Shown in pieces: positions 1 through 13,216 of a stretch of 64,000 nucleotides of DNA. Position numbers and translations under genes: made by a program. The notes under the pieces were generated by a model, which was not told the origin of the DNA, did no database searches, and saw nothing but the letters and a program-made list of their open reading frames with translations. Within the stretch, counting starts at the first letter, position 1. Each line of letters opens with the position of its first letter. This DNA comes from Branchiostoma floridae (taxonomy: Eukaryota > Chordata > Leptocardii > Amphioxiformes > Branchiostomatidae): contig NC_049982.1 in NCBI RefSeq assembly GCF_000003815.2, forward strand, positions 24,135,380 to 24,199,379. Direction: 5' to 3'.

Positions 1-1160
1 TCTGTTTTACCTTTCATCCATGAGCGCCGCCATAATGCCCGGCAACGTCATAGGTCGGCCATTTTGACAACTACCCGCTGATCCACCTCATCACCCAAAT
101 ACAGAGATGAATGTAGTTAGTGACTTGAAATACTGATAGGGGCAGGGATACCGTTAGGTACCGGTCTAAGGAATGAAGTAAAATTTGATGTGTGGTGTTC
201 GTAGTCATTCCCCCCTGGCAACATCTTCACAAGTATTGTAATCTTTTATACTGTTACGGAAGTCGACCCGCTATTCTCGTACAAAAAGTAATAGATAATC
301 AGAGAAGTGACAAATAGTGAGCTCTAAATGGCTAACACAGTTACATGTACCCACACACAAAGTTTCGTCACGTCATGGTCATGTCATTTAGGGGGACCCA
401 TTTACTGTCCGTCTACAACATTGGACAAAGGACGCTATAAATAAGGTCTTTGATTGGACTATATTTGATTGGATGAATACCAAACCAGACTTGTCTATGC
501 TAGACTCTCACTTGGGCGAATAGTAATAGGGGACTTTGGTCAAGAGAGAACTGTCCGGCCGGCGGATTTGAAAGAAAAAAAAAATGACTTAAATCTCGTA
601 TGCGTAGCAATTCATCTTCCCTATTGGAGAATTTTTTTTCCCTTTTATAATCCAACTGACACGTCTGCTCGGAGACTAAAACCAGACTTCCAATTCTCCA
701 AGTAAATGATACACCATTTTCCATCATTACACCATCCGGCTGACAGGCTACCGCTTTGCTATCATTTCCTAACAAGCGGCTGCGCACTCACACAAATGCA
801 AACAAGCGAACACCAACTGATAACAATACCTCCATTTTTCGAAGGTACCGTAATGAGCAAAAAAAGCCATGAAGCTGCCCCACCAGGGATATCCTCAAGT
901 CCCAAGCGGTCCTACCGGGCACATGTTTAAGGCCAATTCAGTCAACTTGAGTGCTCAAACACAAAACCATTTGCCTTCCCCCGTACACACCCACACATAA
1001 TTCACTGTCCAATAACCCAGTCGCACGCGCACTGCATTAAACATTTATATATACAGCCAAGAACCATCGATCTTACAATTCTGAGAAGTCATCAATGTGG
1101 AAACCACGTGGCTTCTCTCCCGCCATTTTATACTCATCCAAAAACCAAACAGACATCTGA
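1..1160. other. Upstream sequence without a recognised gene
   Basis: Unique-looking sequence. Open frames at 469-705 and 706-930 show no splice sites or family motifs. Any 5' exon or promoter of the 2834 transcript could lie here or left of the window. Confidence 0.4.
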
Positions 1161-1166
1161 ACCATG

Positions 1167-1318
1167 TCCCCAAGCAGATGTTGCGGGGGAATATCGCACC
1201 GTTCTGAATACAGGGCTTCTCTTATCCGATCCTATCTTTTATTGAAGATAGCAGCTTGCTGTCAAGCCGAGAAGCCAAGAAAACGTTATCTTCTCCAATC
1301 CTAACATCTGCTTGAAGA
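1167..1318. mobile_element. MITE, AAGCAGATGTT terminal-repeat family
   Basis: Left end TCCCCAAGCAGATGTT and right end AACATCTGCTTGAAGA form imperfect terminal inverted repeats. Three relatives are at 1798-2008, 62167-62360 and 63712-63832. No coding capacity. Confidence 0.65.
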
Positions 1319-1797
1319 TTAGGCTGAACGCATCAACCCAAACGCACCCCAAAACGTGCACAGTTTCTTTTCAGCTTATCTACATAAATCATCCCATGTG
1401 TATAATTAAAGAAAAATTATTGTACATTTAGAAATGCAAAATGTATTCAGGCCCGTTGTTTGATGTAAACAGGTCCCCTGTAATATAAGGGAGAGTCTTT
1501 TCGTTTTCTTTGCGTTTAGTTGTGTGTCGGATTTCATCCCGCGGTCGGAACAAAATGTGAGGAAGTCTCGAAGAAACGACGGGTGCTCAAGAAACAAGGA
1601 GTGAGTGATTCTCTCTTTCTTATCTCTCCACATGACACCTTTGTCTCAGTCTTCGTCTTAGCGTGAAGTATTTCCCGTGATTGTGTACCTATCTCTAGCA
1701 GAGAAATGTGTACGTGAGGCGCTGTGGTCTGTTGTATGATGCTGGAAAAAAAGCTTCAGATTTTGTGCAGAATCTCTGTGGAACACCATTGCTCATC

Positions 1798-2008
1798 TTC
1801 TCCAAGCAGATGTTAGGTGTAGAAAATCGTAACATTTCTGACTTCCCAGCTTCTCTAGCGTCAGTCTGCGAGTAAAATACTTCCTGAAATGGTATATGCT
1901 AACATCTAGCACAGGAAAATGTTTATGAGGCACTTCTTTATGCTGTCAAAGAAGCCAGAGAGTAAGATAAAGGCCAAGATAATTCCACTCCAAACATCTG
2001 CTTGGAGA
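1798..2008. mobile_element. MITE, AAGCAGATGTT terminal-repeat family
   Basis: Left end TTCTCCAAGCAGATGTT and right end AACATCTGCTTGGAGA are near-perfect inverted repeats about 210 bases apart. Same family as the copy at 1167. Confidence 0.7.
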
Positions 2009-2160
2009 TGTCGTGTGTCAACTAAAATTTGGTGGACGTTTGATAAGCAGAATTTCTGCATGCAAACTGAGAATAGACCCACTGGATATGGAAACCCGTG
2101 CCTTTGTATGTTTTTACGGCATATGGATCCCTCCATCATTACCTCCAGGATAAACTGCTG

Positions 2161-2182
2161 ATGATGTTATATCGTATATCAG
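2161..2182 (+). CDS. Possible tiny upstream first exon (7 codons plus G), weak
   Basis: ATG at 2161 starts seven codons (MMLYRIS) followed by a lone G at a good donor, TCAG|GTATGT (2182/2183). The phase would join either 2834 (G+TG = Val) or 51978 (G+AA = Glu). The frame is open back to a TAG at 2074-2076. A seven-codon exon with the right phase is easily produced by chance, so this is offered only as a candidate for transcript evidence to test. Confidence 0.15.
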
Positions 2183-2317
2183 GTATGTCACTTTACGACT
2201 GGGAATGTCGCAAATAGATTTTCTGCCAATATGGGCTGACGTATGATGCAATTACTGGCAGAGGAAATTGGGTTTGTCTGACTTGTTTGTGCTGATTATT
2301 GTTTTTCGTGTTTGTGT

Positions 2318-2400
2318 GTCTGTCAATGTGTGTGTGTGTGTCTGTCTGCCTATGTGTGTTTGTCTCTGTGTGTGTGTGTCTGTCTGTCTGTGAGTGTGCC
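2318..2400. repeat. TG/TCTG microsatellite
   Basis: Runs of TG and TCTG; the minus-strand open frame with His/Thr runs is an artefact of it. Confidence 0.85.
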
Positions 2401-2833
2401 TTTCTGTGATTTCCAATATTACACATTAATGCAGAATTCAGCCATGCATCCTTACAAAAAAAGTAGTGCTTTTTTTGAAGAGTTTTAAGTTGCAAAGCAG
2501 AATAGGTAAGGGGTGAAGATTGCCTAGTATCTATGATTGCCTTTTGCAAGTTATTTGAGATACTCAAGGTCTAATGTTATATACTTTCACTTTCACTTTA
2601 TTTATTTAACCAGGAATAGTACAGCTCAGGTCAACCTAGACCTGTTGTTTTACTGTGAGTTTTATGTAGTTTATTGTTTAGGGGTGACTCTTGTTTTGAA
2701 CCCACAACCTCAGGGTTCTGGGTCAAAGACTATGTCATGGCCAGTGAGCTGAACTCAGGTCTGAACTCAATTCACTTTTAATTTCACTTTCTTTCGTACT
2801 CATCTCTGATTTCTTTTCCTGTTGTCGAAACAG

Positions 2834-2980
2834 TGGGAAGTGCCGTGCGGAAATTCAAAAGGAGAAAATCCTCGGCCCAGATCGAGCTGACCGGTGCCTC
2901 CAACAAAAGCGGTCGCGGTTGGACGGCCAGAAGACGAGCCAGCAAGGCAGTGTCCGCCATCATCCAGAAGACAGGAGGAG
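2834..2980 (+). CDS. KCNIP-like: KChIP alternative N-terminal exon 1 (basic, PKA-like sites)
   Basis: A good polypyrimidine tract ends in CAG at 2833 and the exon ends GAG|GTAAGG at 2980/2981. The open frame enters in phase 1 (first two bases TG) and leaves in phase 1 with a lone G, exactly what the shared exon at 51978 needs (G+AA = Glu). It encodes 48 full codons rich in Arg/Lys, including RRKSS and RRRAS, which match the RRxS pattern of basophilic kinases. If the upstream exon ends in A, the junction codon is ATG and the product begins Met-Gly-Ser, a glycine-2 start reminiscent of the myristoylated KChIP1 N-terminus; this is inference. Otherwise coding continues upstream. The exon could instead belong to another gene, but the matched phase and strand argue for KChIP. 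No upstream partner exon is certain. Confidence 0.7.
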
Positions 2981-5900
2981 GTAAGGGACGTTCTAATATA
3001 GCATGTCCGCAGAAAGTAGTGTGAGCACTATACAGCCTGGCTGCTGAAGTGCCTGTATGAATTAATTTTTTGAGTGAAAATGTACATCTTAAAGTTTGCC
3101 CAACTGAATTCGAAGTACCGGTAAGTACAGCAAAGACATATCATAAAATGTACTAGACTTATCCTTGATCTATAGTAGTGTAGATGTTTTGCTTCATCTC
3201 GCTTCTTTGTAATGGTGAAAATGCACCTGACTGTATGTCAGTTTTCAAAGCGACAATGACTTAGTTGAGTGAGGATTATAAATTTCTCAGTGCTACACAT
3301 ATATCGAAAGTTAGGGAATCTGTGAACTAAATACTTAGGTTATTTTGTATATCATTAACATACATAGCACAGTCTATGACAAAATGCACTTCCTCTTCTA
3401 CTGTGTTCAAGCCAAGGTACAAAATCAATAATCAGCGGCAAAGTCAATTCTCAACAATAACCAGACACCTTTTAACCCTTGACCAGTATAGTACCTCGGT
3501 TGCAATGTGTTATCTAGCCTGGATATTGCATATCTAGCTCTCAATAATATCTATTGTGCGTGTTTATTGGGGTCTTACTTGTGTCATAGAATAGGCCTTT
3601 GGGGCATGTAGGCCCTAGAGCTGTAGAGTTGGGCTGTACAGGCCATGGAAACAGTCTGGCATCCAGGCTACTGTATGTGTTATTAGGTGTGCACAGGAGT
3701 TGTAGTCTTGTAGTTGCAATAAAATTCATAAAGTTATCTGTTCAGTCAAAGTCATATCCACACAATTTTCTGTTGCATGTCATCAATCTTTGATAACTTA
3801 TGAAAACTATAGGTTGGGACATCATCCATCATACCCGAACATGACATGTGTACAATATGTTCTGTTGATATGCTCATGCAATACTATTTTCCCCTTAAAG
3901 GTGCTCAATATATAATATTTTGGTGGCAAGATATTCTGTATAATGAAATAGAAAATGTCAATTACATGAATATTCTAACACATTTCCATCATGTTTACAT
4001 ATATCCAAACAGAGTAAAAACTGGACCTACACCATGCTCAATGTTCCCTTATTTTCAGGTAGTGGCCACCAACCTTTATTTTATTCCAAATTGTATACAA
4101 CACACTGACATTGCAGGCATAATGTTCACCCCTGAATAAAATGCAATGCTTCAGGGTGTATTCCACTCCCTATTTAAAAAGATGAGCAGGAAATTGACTT
4201 CGATTGATTAGCCGCAATAAAAGGCAAAGCAGTCAAGCATGCTGCTTTTTCAAATGTATTACTACTATTAATCGTAGTGCGATGTGGCTATGCTACAGAT
4301 TGCGTTTTTTGCTAAGCACGCCAAGTCACCCTTACTCGTATCGTGAACCGTGTTTTTAACGTCGAGTGGTTTTGACGCCCGATGCTCCCCCATACACAAA
4401 CCAGTGTGGAACCTATTCAGCACACGGAATGTGATTTACTTTGAAGGCGAATGCTAAACATACACCTGCAAACCAAATTCAAGATGGAGTCCTTCCAAGG
4501 AATAAGGTTATGATTATTGTTGAAGTAATGATGGTCATTATGGTTTATTACCACTGTAAAAGCTATGGCGGAAATATATAGTGTAGGATATGTTGTGAAC
4601 ACTAGGTATAGGATTCCCCTGTAATTCAGCTTTAATGCACTCGCTTACACAAAGAAGACTAATCTTTATGTGAATCTATAGCTCCTGGGATGGTGTATGT
4701 TTGATTACAGAAACACTCTTGTGCAATGTATCTGTGCAGATGATATATTACAAGCATCAACAATTGGGAATTGGAAGCACTGTTTCCCTAAGTGCGCCGT
4801 CTATATACTGTGCGTTAAATCATATCATAAGCCCAAACATATGTGTTTTGTGTGATATGTCATACATCTATGCCATACATGTAATCCGAGCGGCTTTGAT
4901 CAGGAAATGGAATCGAGATTTGTGGCTGCATGTAGCTAGCGCTGGGGCTGATTTGAATTCATAGATAAAAGTGTTGTGAAAGTCATTGGCAATGTCAGGA
5001 TGCAGTCGTACATGTAATGTATGAACAGAAAGCACTATGTGTAGAATACAGTCAAAAGTGACCCAACAAACTCCACCCAAGGGACTGATAAAATCTGGTC
5101 CATTCGGACAGGTGGTCACTATAGGCAGGGTTCTATGTTTGCATCAATGAGTGATTATCTGCTAAGGGACTACCAAAAAGTGGTCAAATTGACCAGGTGG
5201 TCCTTGTATAGAGGTATCTAAAATGTGCATGTAGCTGTGTACAGGTCTGACCATAGATGACTGTTATGTCAGCTGAAGATCATTTTTAGTCCAGGGGCAT
5301 ATAGTCCAGGGGTATTGTGTCTGAGATCATTTTTAGTCCATATTGTGTCTTATGATGGACAACAGGACCAGGTGGGCAATAATCTGTCCAACCTAAGTGC
5401 AAATTGGTCTTATTCTTAGGAACAAGACTGAGTGAAATATAGTCCACCTGCTTATTGCAGGACCTGGTACTTTTAATCAAGAAATATTCACGGTGGTTTT
5501 AAAGTTCATCATACTACAAACATGTGCTGAGACTGTCTTTAATTGCGTCACTACGGTCGTTTTATATAAGAACCTAAAGCACTGTAAACAATATCAATCA
5601 TCTAGGCCTCCTTTCCACCCTTATTGTGTCCCCGCAAACTGAAATCAATTTTACAATAAGTGCAAGTGATGTTTCAGTCGTGCAGGAGACAGCGGTGAAA
5701 GATGGTAGACTCTGGGACACTAACCCCATGGCTAAGAATATACTACATGTATTTGCTATCTAGTTCTCCTCCTTCCAAGCATCGCTTATGTGTAGCTAAG
5801 CTCCAGCCTAGAACCTGGAGATTTTACCAACTCATTGGCTTTCTTTATATACTCGTATTGAGCGTTTTCAGGACAGAAGGTGTATCGGAGATCATTGCAA

Positions 5901-6640
5901 GGCTAATGTAGTAACTGTGAGTCTAGGACAGCTGGCAATTGCTTATTACATTCAGAGGGACTGGCAACGTCTTGCAGTAAATTGATTCATAATTGCGAAA
6001 GGTTTTGGGAACGATTTCATTAGGTTGTTTCATTACATTCATAGGGTGTCTGTGAATATCGACATAAACAGACTTTATGTTGTTACGTTTGGGCAATCTG
6101 CCATTGGACGTAATTTTGGGCAATCTGCCATTGTAAGTAATTTAACGTTTAATGATGAATTCAGGATAACAAGTAAGGTACTCCACTACCTGTATATACA
6201 CTGACCCTGACCTCTTCCTGTAGATATTATGATTGTAGACACTGTATACACTACATTAGATCACTTGTATATAAATGCATAATAAAATTATGAATGTACC
6301 AAGAATATTCTTACTACTTCTTTCATTCTGTCCATGTCAACTTCCATTTGTAACTGTCCTTGTCTGTCAGCAGGGCTTGCCCTTGGTAATAGTTGGGCAA
6401 CCCTGGTTGTGCGTGCCACACAGCCAAACCAATAAATAAGTAATAAAATAAGTACTCCACTTAAGAAATATTACTGACAATGCTTGGCGTTGACCGGGAG
6501 CAGGTTTGCTACAGTTAATGGTGATTTAGAATAACTTGCTACAGACCTCTAACTTGGAGAATGGCATTCAGACCCATACACAGTGGCATACGCAGCTATT
6601 GACATTTCGGTGAATGAGAGCTGAAGCATTTTCAAACATC
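2981..6640. other. Intron, no gene recognised
   Basis: No exon, RNA gene or transposon identified. A duplicated GGGCAATCTGCCATTG word occurs at about 6090-6133. The GTCCATTCGGACAGGTGGTC area (5090-5220) resembles a dispersed block near 27480-27650. Confidence 0.4.
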
Positions 6641-6642
6641 AA

Positions 6643-6900
6643 GAGATCCTTGACCATCATCCTATATAACCTCCTAGTAAATTTGTATGGCGCACAGACG
6701 AGAGTGTCCCATCAGAAAATCCTTTGGTCATCATCACAAATAACATGTACATGTAGTACTGTACTAAGTGTGTATAGATCGTAGAACAGAGCACAAGATA
6801 CGAGTGCATAAAATCCTTTGGCTATCATCGCAAATAACCTGTAGTAAGTGTATAGCTCAAAGAGTAGACTGCAAGATAAGAATGCAAAAAAGGACTTGCT
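6643..6900. repeat. Diverged tandem repeat, about 105 bp unit
   Basis: Three variants of ATCCTTTGGTCATCATC...ATAACCTG occur at about 6647, 6718 and 6810 with shared following sequence. The 70-codon minus-strand frame is repeat-derived. Confidence 0.55.
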
Positions 6901-7357
6901 GATAAGATTATAAAAGCACCCCATGCACTTGAGCTACGGTCTATTGAAATGCATATCAAGGATATCAACATGGCAGTTAGCATTGAGATGGGATTTTATT
7001 AGCATGCAAAAACTCTCAAGTACAGATAATTTACACTGTAATTTCTATGATAGTGAATAACAAGGAGAATATATAACCTCCTTGTGAATACATTTGCCAG
7101 TGTCACTTGATCAAAGATCTAAGGGTCAATTCTAGTTCATAAGAGGATAAAAACTGGCTGGGGATTGTTGTGACTAAGTCTATTTATAATTCATTGGTTC
7201 AGAATATTAATGGTAGAGTATGACACAGTGTTAAACAGTCAATTTATACTCAGATTTTTAGCAAAGTTGGCTTACAATTAGGCATTATTGCGATACTCAA
7301 GCCCACAAGAACAGATGTAACAACAAAGATGTATAATGTATGGAAGATACATAACTA

Positions 7358-7665
7358 CAGGGCTCGAAATACTGTTTTCTGCGTACCTGAACAGGTGCAG
7401 GTAACATTGAAATTGCCTGCACCAGACAAATTTTACCTGCAACACACTGAATTTAGTATGGATCATACTAAAATTGTTCAGAAACCATCATTATTTCTTT
7501 TGTACTACCTAAATGATACCAGTACAATGCAGCCAGTAAAAGATTATGAAACATGTATAAATTGTAAACCCAGGACATGGACCAGTGCAGGTAGACATCA
7601 GAAATATCTGCACAGCTTTAATTTTACTTAATATGCATATGAACATGCATTTATTTCGAGCCCTG
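7358..7665. mobile_element. CAGGGCTCGAAAT MITE
   Basis: Terminal inverted repeats CAGGGCTCGAAAT and ATTTCGAGCCCTG are perfect over 13 bases, flanked by a TAACTA direct repeat (7352-7357 and 7666-7671). The internal open frame at 7329-7631 is element sequence. CAGGG ends suggest a hAT-like family, but the duplication length is not the usual 8. Confidence 0.85.
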
Positions 7666-8937
7666 TAACTAGGTTCTCTTTTGTGATATTTTAATATACG
7701 TCTACATTTATAGACCACAGGAAGAATAGCTTAAATTTCAAGCTGATTGGGGAAATTTAAAGTCAAAGGGGGATAAAGGCAAAGTCAAATCATAGTAAAG
7801 TTGATACAATGATTTTAAGACGTTCTATAAACAAAATAGCAAAATCAATATTTGATGATGCAACAAAAGGTCTATCAAGCTAGCGTCACATTCATCTCAC
7901 ATCACGACCTTCATCCAAATTTGTATGAAGGTTGCAGAATTTCAAAATCTCCAGAGAAGGTAGCGTATCTATCTGGGAGTGTCAGACCTGTTTTATTAAA
8001 TACAATAAGCTATGGGAATGTGCACAATGTCAAATTTGTAATAAGTTTTTAAACTATGAACACATGTTTTTAGACTGTGCTAGATTAAGAAACGTCTAGA
8101 GTAGAATAAATATTACTGAGGATAATGTTTTGCTGGGATCCAACAAATGTTGCACTATGTGTTGACAATTGCAAAGTACTCAATTTACGTGTCTTTGATA
8201 TGATGGAAAGATAATCCAAGAAAACTCCTTAAAGATGATGTCTTCAATAGTCGTCTGTTCTCTGCACCGGGTTGTCACAGTATAGAATAAAGTGTCATGA
8301 TGGCATGATTTAAGAAAAAATACTTATTTAACTGAGTCACAACAGAAGTGGCTCTGTGACTTGCAAATATTGGCAGACCCCTAAAAATTCCAGTGATGAG
8401 AAAATATGCCCTAAATTATGCTTTAGGGCCCCTAGGCTCATCCGGCAACCCATTCTCCTACTATGTGACGCTGTCGCAAGTACAATGACAAATCCGTGTC
8501 TCGTACAATTGACGCCACCGACCCACTTAATTAGGAGACGGATCAGCCCGGGGGAGGTTGTTAATCATTTAGTTGTTGAAATGCAATTATGGAGTGGATT
8601 ACAGACTTATTTGTCGGTAGTGCGGATTTGTACTGAAGGAGGAATTCTGACAGTGATAAAAGTGAAAGTAATGAAAGTGATGGATGGGGGATGCAAGGGG
8701 CATTGACCTGCCCAGCTGTTTATCAATCTGCCTCTTGTGCAATGGAAGCACATTATGTCTTGTACTGTCCTCTTGTTAGATGTCTGGCCATTCATCGTAA
8801 TTGGGTAGCCCTGACTGTCTGTCTTTTAAGCCAGTGTCATGCAGTAGGAAAATAACTCAGCAAACGAGCTCTGTGAGCTCAAAAGGACGTTTGGCTGAAG
8901 TACGTTTGGTGCCCTCTCATACCTTATGCAATTTTTA

Positions 8938-9956
8938 GGGATCGTTAGCGGTAGGCACACAGGGAACAGCTCATAGTAACAGTGTTTCAGCACCAGGGAC
9001 AGGAATACAGCAGTTCTTGGTATCAGCACCAGGGACTGACAAACAACAGCTCTTACATGGCATGAAAACTGGTACTTAAGCATGCTTAAACCTAACGTAA
9101 AGATGTGCTTATGCACTATAATGCATAAACTTTTATGTTAGTTTTAAGGCGTACTTAAGTTAGTAACAGTGTTTTTGCACCAGGGACAGGCACACAACAG
9201 TTCTTAGGAACAGTGTTTCAGTACCAGGGACAGGCACACAACAGTCCTTAGTAACAGTGTTTCAGCACCAGGGACAGGCACACAGCAGTCCTTAGGAACA
9301 GTGTTTCAGCACCAGTGACAGGCACACAACAGTCCATAGGAACAGTGTTTCAGTACCAGGGACAGACACACAACAGTCCTTAGTAACAGTGTTTCAGTAC
9401 CAGGGATAGACACACAACAGTTCTTAGGAACAGTGTTTCAGTACCAGAGACAGGCACACAACAGTTCTTAGGAACAGTGTTTCAGCACCAGGAACAAGCA
9501 CACAACAGTTCTTAGTAACTGTGTTTCAGCACAAGGGACAGGCACACAACAGTTCTTAGTAACAGTGTTTCAGCACTAGGGACAGGCACACAACAGTTCT
9601 TAGTAACAGTGTTTCAGCACTAGGGACAGGCACACAACAGTTCTTAGTAGCAGTGTTTCAGCACCAGGGACAGACACACAACAGTCCTTAGGAACAGTGT
9701 TTCAGCACCAGGGACAGGCACACAGCAGTCCTTAGGAACAGTGTTTCAGCACCAGGGACAGGCACACAGCAGTCCTTAGGAACAGTGTTTCAGCACCAGT
9801 GACAGGCACACAACAGTCCTTAGGAACAGTGTTTCAGTACCAGGGACAGGCACACAACAGTCCTTAGGAACAGTGTTTCAGTACCAGGGACAGGCACACA
9901 ACAGTTCTTAGTAACGGTGTTTCAGTACCATGGACAGGCACACAACAGTTCTTAGC
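8938..9956. repeat. 44-bp minisatellite
   Basis: About 18 head-to-tail copies from 9164, plus diverged copies at 8938-9058, of a unit with the core GTGTTTCAGCACCAGGGACA followed by GGCACACAACAGTTCTTAG. Variants alternate CAGCACC and CAGTACC. Non-coding. Confidence 0.93.
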
Positions 9957-9959
9957 AAT

Positions 9960-11480
9960 AGAGTTTCTTACTAACATGGGTTTGAGAAATACTAGAGAAA
10001 TTTCATATTTGTAACATGGTGTTGTTGGCATACTGTCCTAAAGTGTCCTAAAGGGATTGGCTCCTTGAGAATTGGAGGTATCGATTTTTGAGTGTCTGGT
10101 TATTTGTCAGTGTGTGTTTCCGCACTTTTAACTCCACATGCTAGACATCTTGGAACACTGACAGGAAGTTGGCTTAAACATCCCAGGAAGGTCCCAGAAT
10201 AGGTTATCAAAGGCTATCTCATGTCGTGTCTCCAATTTCCTGCAAATACATGTATGTGTCTGTAACCATGTGAGAGCCAGTGGGAAAATCTGTTAGACAG
10301 TATCAGCAAGAAGTTGACAATATTTGATATAAGCAGTAGTAGTAGTAGTCCCATAGCCTTTTAATCTGTTGATATAAGAAATTTGCAAAAACTCTCAAAT
10401 TTTGGAGGTTTGTCATGAAATCTTCAATTTTTTGTTGGAGCTTAGTTTTGAGGCTTAAGTCCCTCTGCAATCTTTTGCATATGAAGTAAAACTATGTGGC
10501 TGCCTTGTTTCATAAAGATAACTGATGTTTGCTGCAAAAGAAGGAAAAAATCCCTTTTACCCCCAGACAAATGTCACTTTTGATTCCTTTTTCGGGGAGG
10601 CCGACAGTCAGAAAACCCAGAGGCTGACCTTTTGGTGGCTTAGCACTGCGAGAGCACTCGGTAGATGGGGATTTCCCAGCAAAGGGCTTAATGGCAGCAG
10701 GAGTAGTACTAGTGCTCACTTGTAGATCCTGGATTTTCATGTTTTAATGGCTTAGTAGCAGCGGGAGCATTTCAGGGCCTGGATTTCCTTTTGAAAGCTC
10801 GCCGGTCTGATTTTCAAATGCAGCACTTACTGTAGATTTTTTAAATATTTGAGAGATTGTTACAAGTTCACGGTTTTCATGGCAACCATTATCTGCAAGC
10901 TAACGTATGGTCTGTTTTTCATTCTGCTTAGCTCCTATAAACATTACACATACTGCATGAATATTAGGTGTGGGTACCAGACAAAACCATTTTCTTTTTC
11001 TTAGATCAGTCAGGAAAAATGGAAATGAAAAAATCAGTGGACCGAATGTTGGACCTATTTGAAAATGAACAGATTATACTGGCACTATGGCGACAGACCT
11101 TCATGTGTTTTGGGGCTTACAGGGCAAAGAAAACAAGTCCAGACCTGAACCTGATCCTCTGGACCTGGACTGAATTTTCTGTACCGGTACCTATCCCTAG
11201 TACTAGATACTAATTGCCACTAAGTGCCATCGACTGAAATGAATGTACTGAAGCCCAAAGTAGGGAGGGCTTAATACAGGCAGAGAGGGATAATACTCAT
11301 CAGCCTGTGGTCATTATTTTCCGTATTACCTCTGACGTCCCTTGTAATTGTGAAACATCCTCCGTCAAATTTGCTCTTCATCTTGGGTCCTGAAGGAAAG
11401 TGCTTTACCGTACCATGTAAATAATGAATTTTGGTCTGTATTGATACATAACCTCCCCTGGGGTCATGTAAACTTTATAC
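9960..11480. other. Intron, no gene recognised
   Basis: Open frames at 10510-10740 and 10968-11213 have no family signature. The end of the latter (about 11140-11205) contains a dispersed CCTGATCCTSTGGACCTG word also present near 62660. Confidence 0.4.
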
Positions 11481-11489
11481 ACTTACATG

Positions 11490-11650
11490 CAGGGAGGTCC
11501 CTGTAGCTCAACTGGTAGCAGCCTCACAGTTGAGATCCTGGGTCCAATTAGTTCACAACTCGGACTCCCACCTACAGTTCAATCCTAGGTAGGGCATCTA
11601 GGCTTGGACTGCACAAGTGCAAAATTTGTTTCCGTCTTAATCATTGTATG
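11490..11650 (+). mobile_element. tRNA-derived SINE
   Basis: A box A-like TGTAGCTCAACTGGTAGCA and a box B-like AGTTCAATCC lie about 60 bases apart, but the intervening sequence cannot form a normal tRNA cloverleaf. A related copy is at 31265-31400, so this is a SINE head and not a tRNA gene. Confidence 0.65.
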
Positions 11651-12234
11651 GGAGCCCGTGTTTTTGATTTTCCTGGTAAAATATGTCATTTTAAGCGTAT
11701 GAAAGTACATTTTCAACAGTTTCATGTCATTTTTGGGATAGAATTATCTAATGTTAAAACAAAGAAATTTCCATCCCTGGACAGAAGGACGGGTCTTGGA
11801 GACAGCCCTAGGCTGCGCCCACTTTTTGGAAGGAACTTAAAATGGTTTCCCGTGTTCGAAGAGGTGTCTCAAGCCATGTTAAAGGATAAGGACTAGCAAC
11901 GCCTCCCTGTAGAAAATATACTCTGCTACTGAAACAGCAATAAAATTGCTGCCACATGTGTCGCTGGGCACCGCAAGGTCTGAATGAAGCATTATCCTAA
12001 GTCCCAGTCCCCTTACAATCAACCTGCATTTGGGCTTGTACCCCGGGTGACATTCCCACATGTATCTCTACATGTCAGCCTTGCGGTTTCAGTCTGACAA
12101 CCATGAGATGGAAAAAGACAACCGAGACGTAATTGGTATGAATTATTCAGGGCGGAACATGAATGCCAGTGTTGTTCATGGACCTTCCTGGTTGCAAAGA
12201 GATAATGTTTGTTGACAGTAGCTGTTGGCAGTTT

Positions 12235-13216
12235 AATTGGATAGTTTCCCAGTGCCTGTAGGTCTGTTTTAGTGGCATTTTTGACAGATGGTGAATCTGT
12301 TTCTTAGCTGTATAGGTCTGGTTAAATGGCAGTTTTAATGGATAGTGTTTCAGTTTTTTAGGTATATCTGTTTTAATGGCAGTTTTAATGGATAGTGTAT
12401 CTGTATCAGTTTCTTAGCTGTATAGGTCTGGTTTAATGGCAGTTATGAAGCATACTGTTTCAGTCCTCAGCTATACAGGTCTGGTTTAATGTCAGTTTTA
12501 ATGGATAGTGTTTCTTGAATCTTATTTTGACATTTTGTGTATTTTGATGTCTTTTATATCGTTCTTTTTGCTCCCAAAAGCTGTCCAGCCAGGCCCCTTT
12601 TTTCAAATGTGACCTAAGCCTAAATGGATAGTGTTTCAGTACCTTAGCTGTATAGGTCTGGTTTGATGTCAGTTTTAATGGATAGTGTTTCAGTACCTTT
12701 AATAGCTGTATAGGTCTGGTTTAATGTCAGTTTTAATGGCTAGTGTTTCAGTACCTTAGCTGTATAGGTCAGTTTTAATGTCAGTTTTAATGGATAGTGT
12801 TTCAGTGCCTTAGCTGTATAGGTGTCGTTTAATGTCAGTTTTAATGGATAGTGTTTCAGTACCTTAGCTGCATAGGTCTGGTTTAATGTCAGTTTTAATG
12901 GATAGTGTTTCAGTGCCTTAGCTGTATAGGTCTGGTTTAATGACAGTTTTAATGGATAGTGTTTCAGTACCTTAGCTGTATAGGTCTGGTTTAATGTCAG
13001 TTTTAATGGATAGTGTTTCAGTACCTTAGCTGTATAGGTCTGGTTTAATGTCAGTTTTAATGGATAGTGTTTCAGTACCTTAGCTGTATAGGTCTGGTTT
13101 AATGTCAGTTTTAATGGATAGTGTTTCAGTACCTTAGCTATATAGGTCTGGTTTAATGTCAGTTTTAATGGATAGTGTTTCAGTACCTTAGCTGTATACA
13201 TTGTAGGTCTGGTTTA
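12235..13216. repeat. 54-bp minisatellite
   Basis: Unit contains AATGGATAGTGTTTCAGTAC then CTTAGCTGTATAGGTCTGG. About 11 regular copies at 12622-13216 and diverged copies from 12235, with a non-repeat interruption at about 12515-12620. Because 54 is a multiple of 3 the minus strand has a 153-codon open frame of 18-residue repeats; this is an artefact. Confidence 0.93.

Noticed and set aside
853-930. ATG-led 25-codon frame near the window start as first exon
   Set aside because: No consensus donor before its stop codon.
11500-11580. tRNA gene suggested by box A and box B
   Set aside because: No cloverleaf, and a diverged second copy shows it is a SINE head.
12740-13201. 153-codon minus-strand frame of 18-residue repeats
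   Set aside because: It is the 54-bp minisatellite read in frame; no flanking gene structure.
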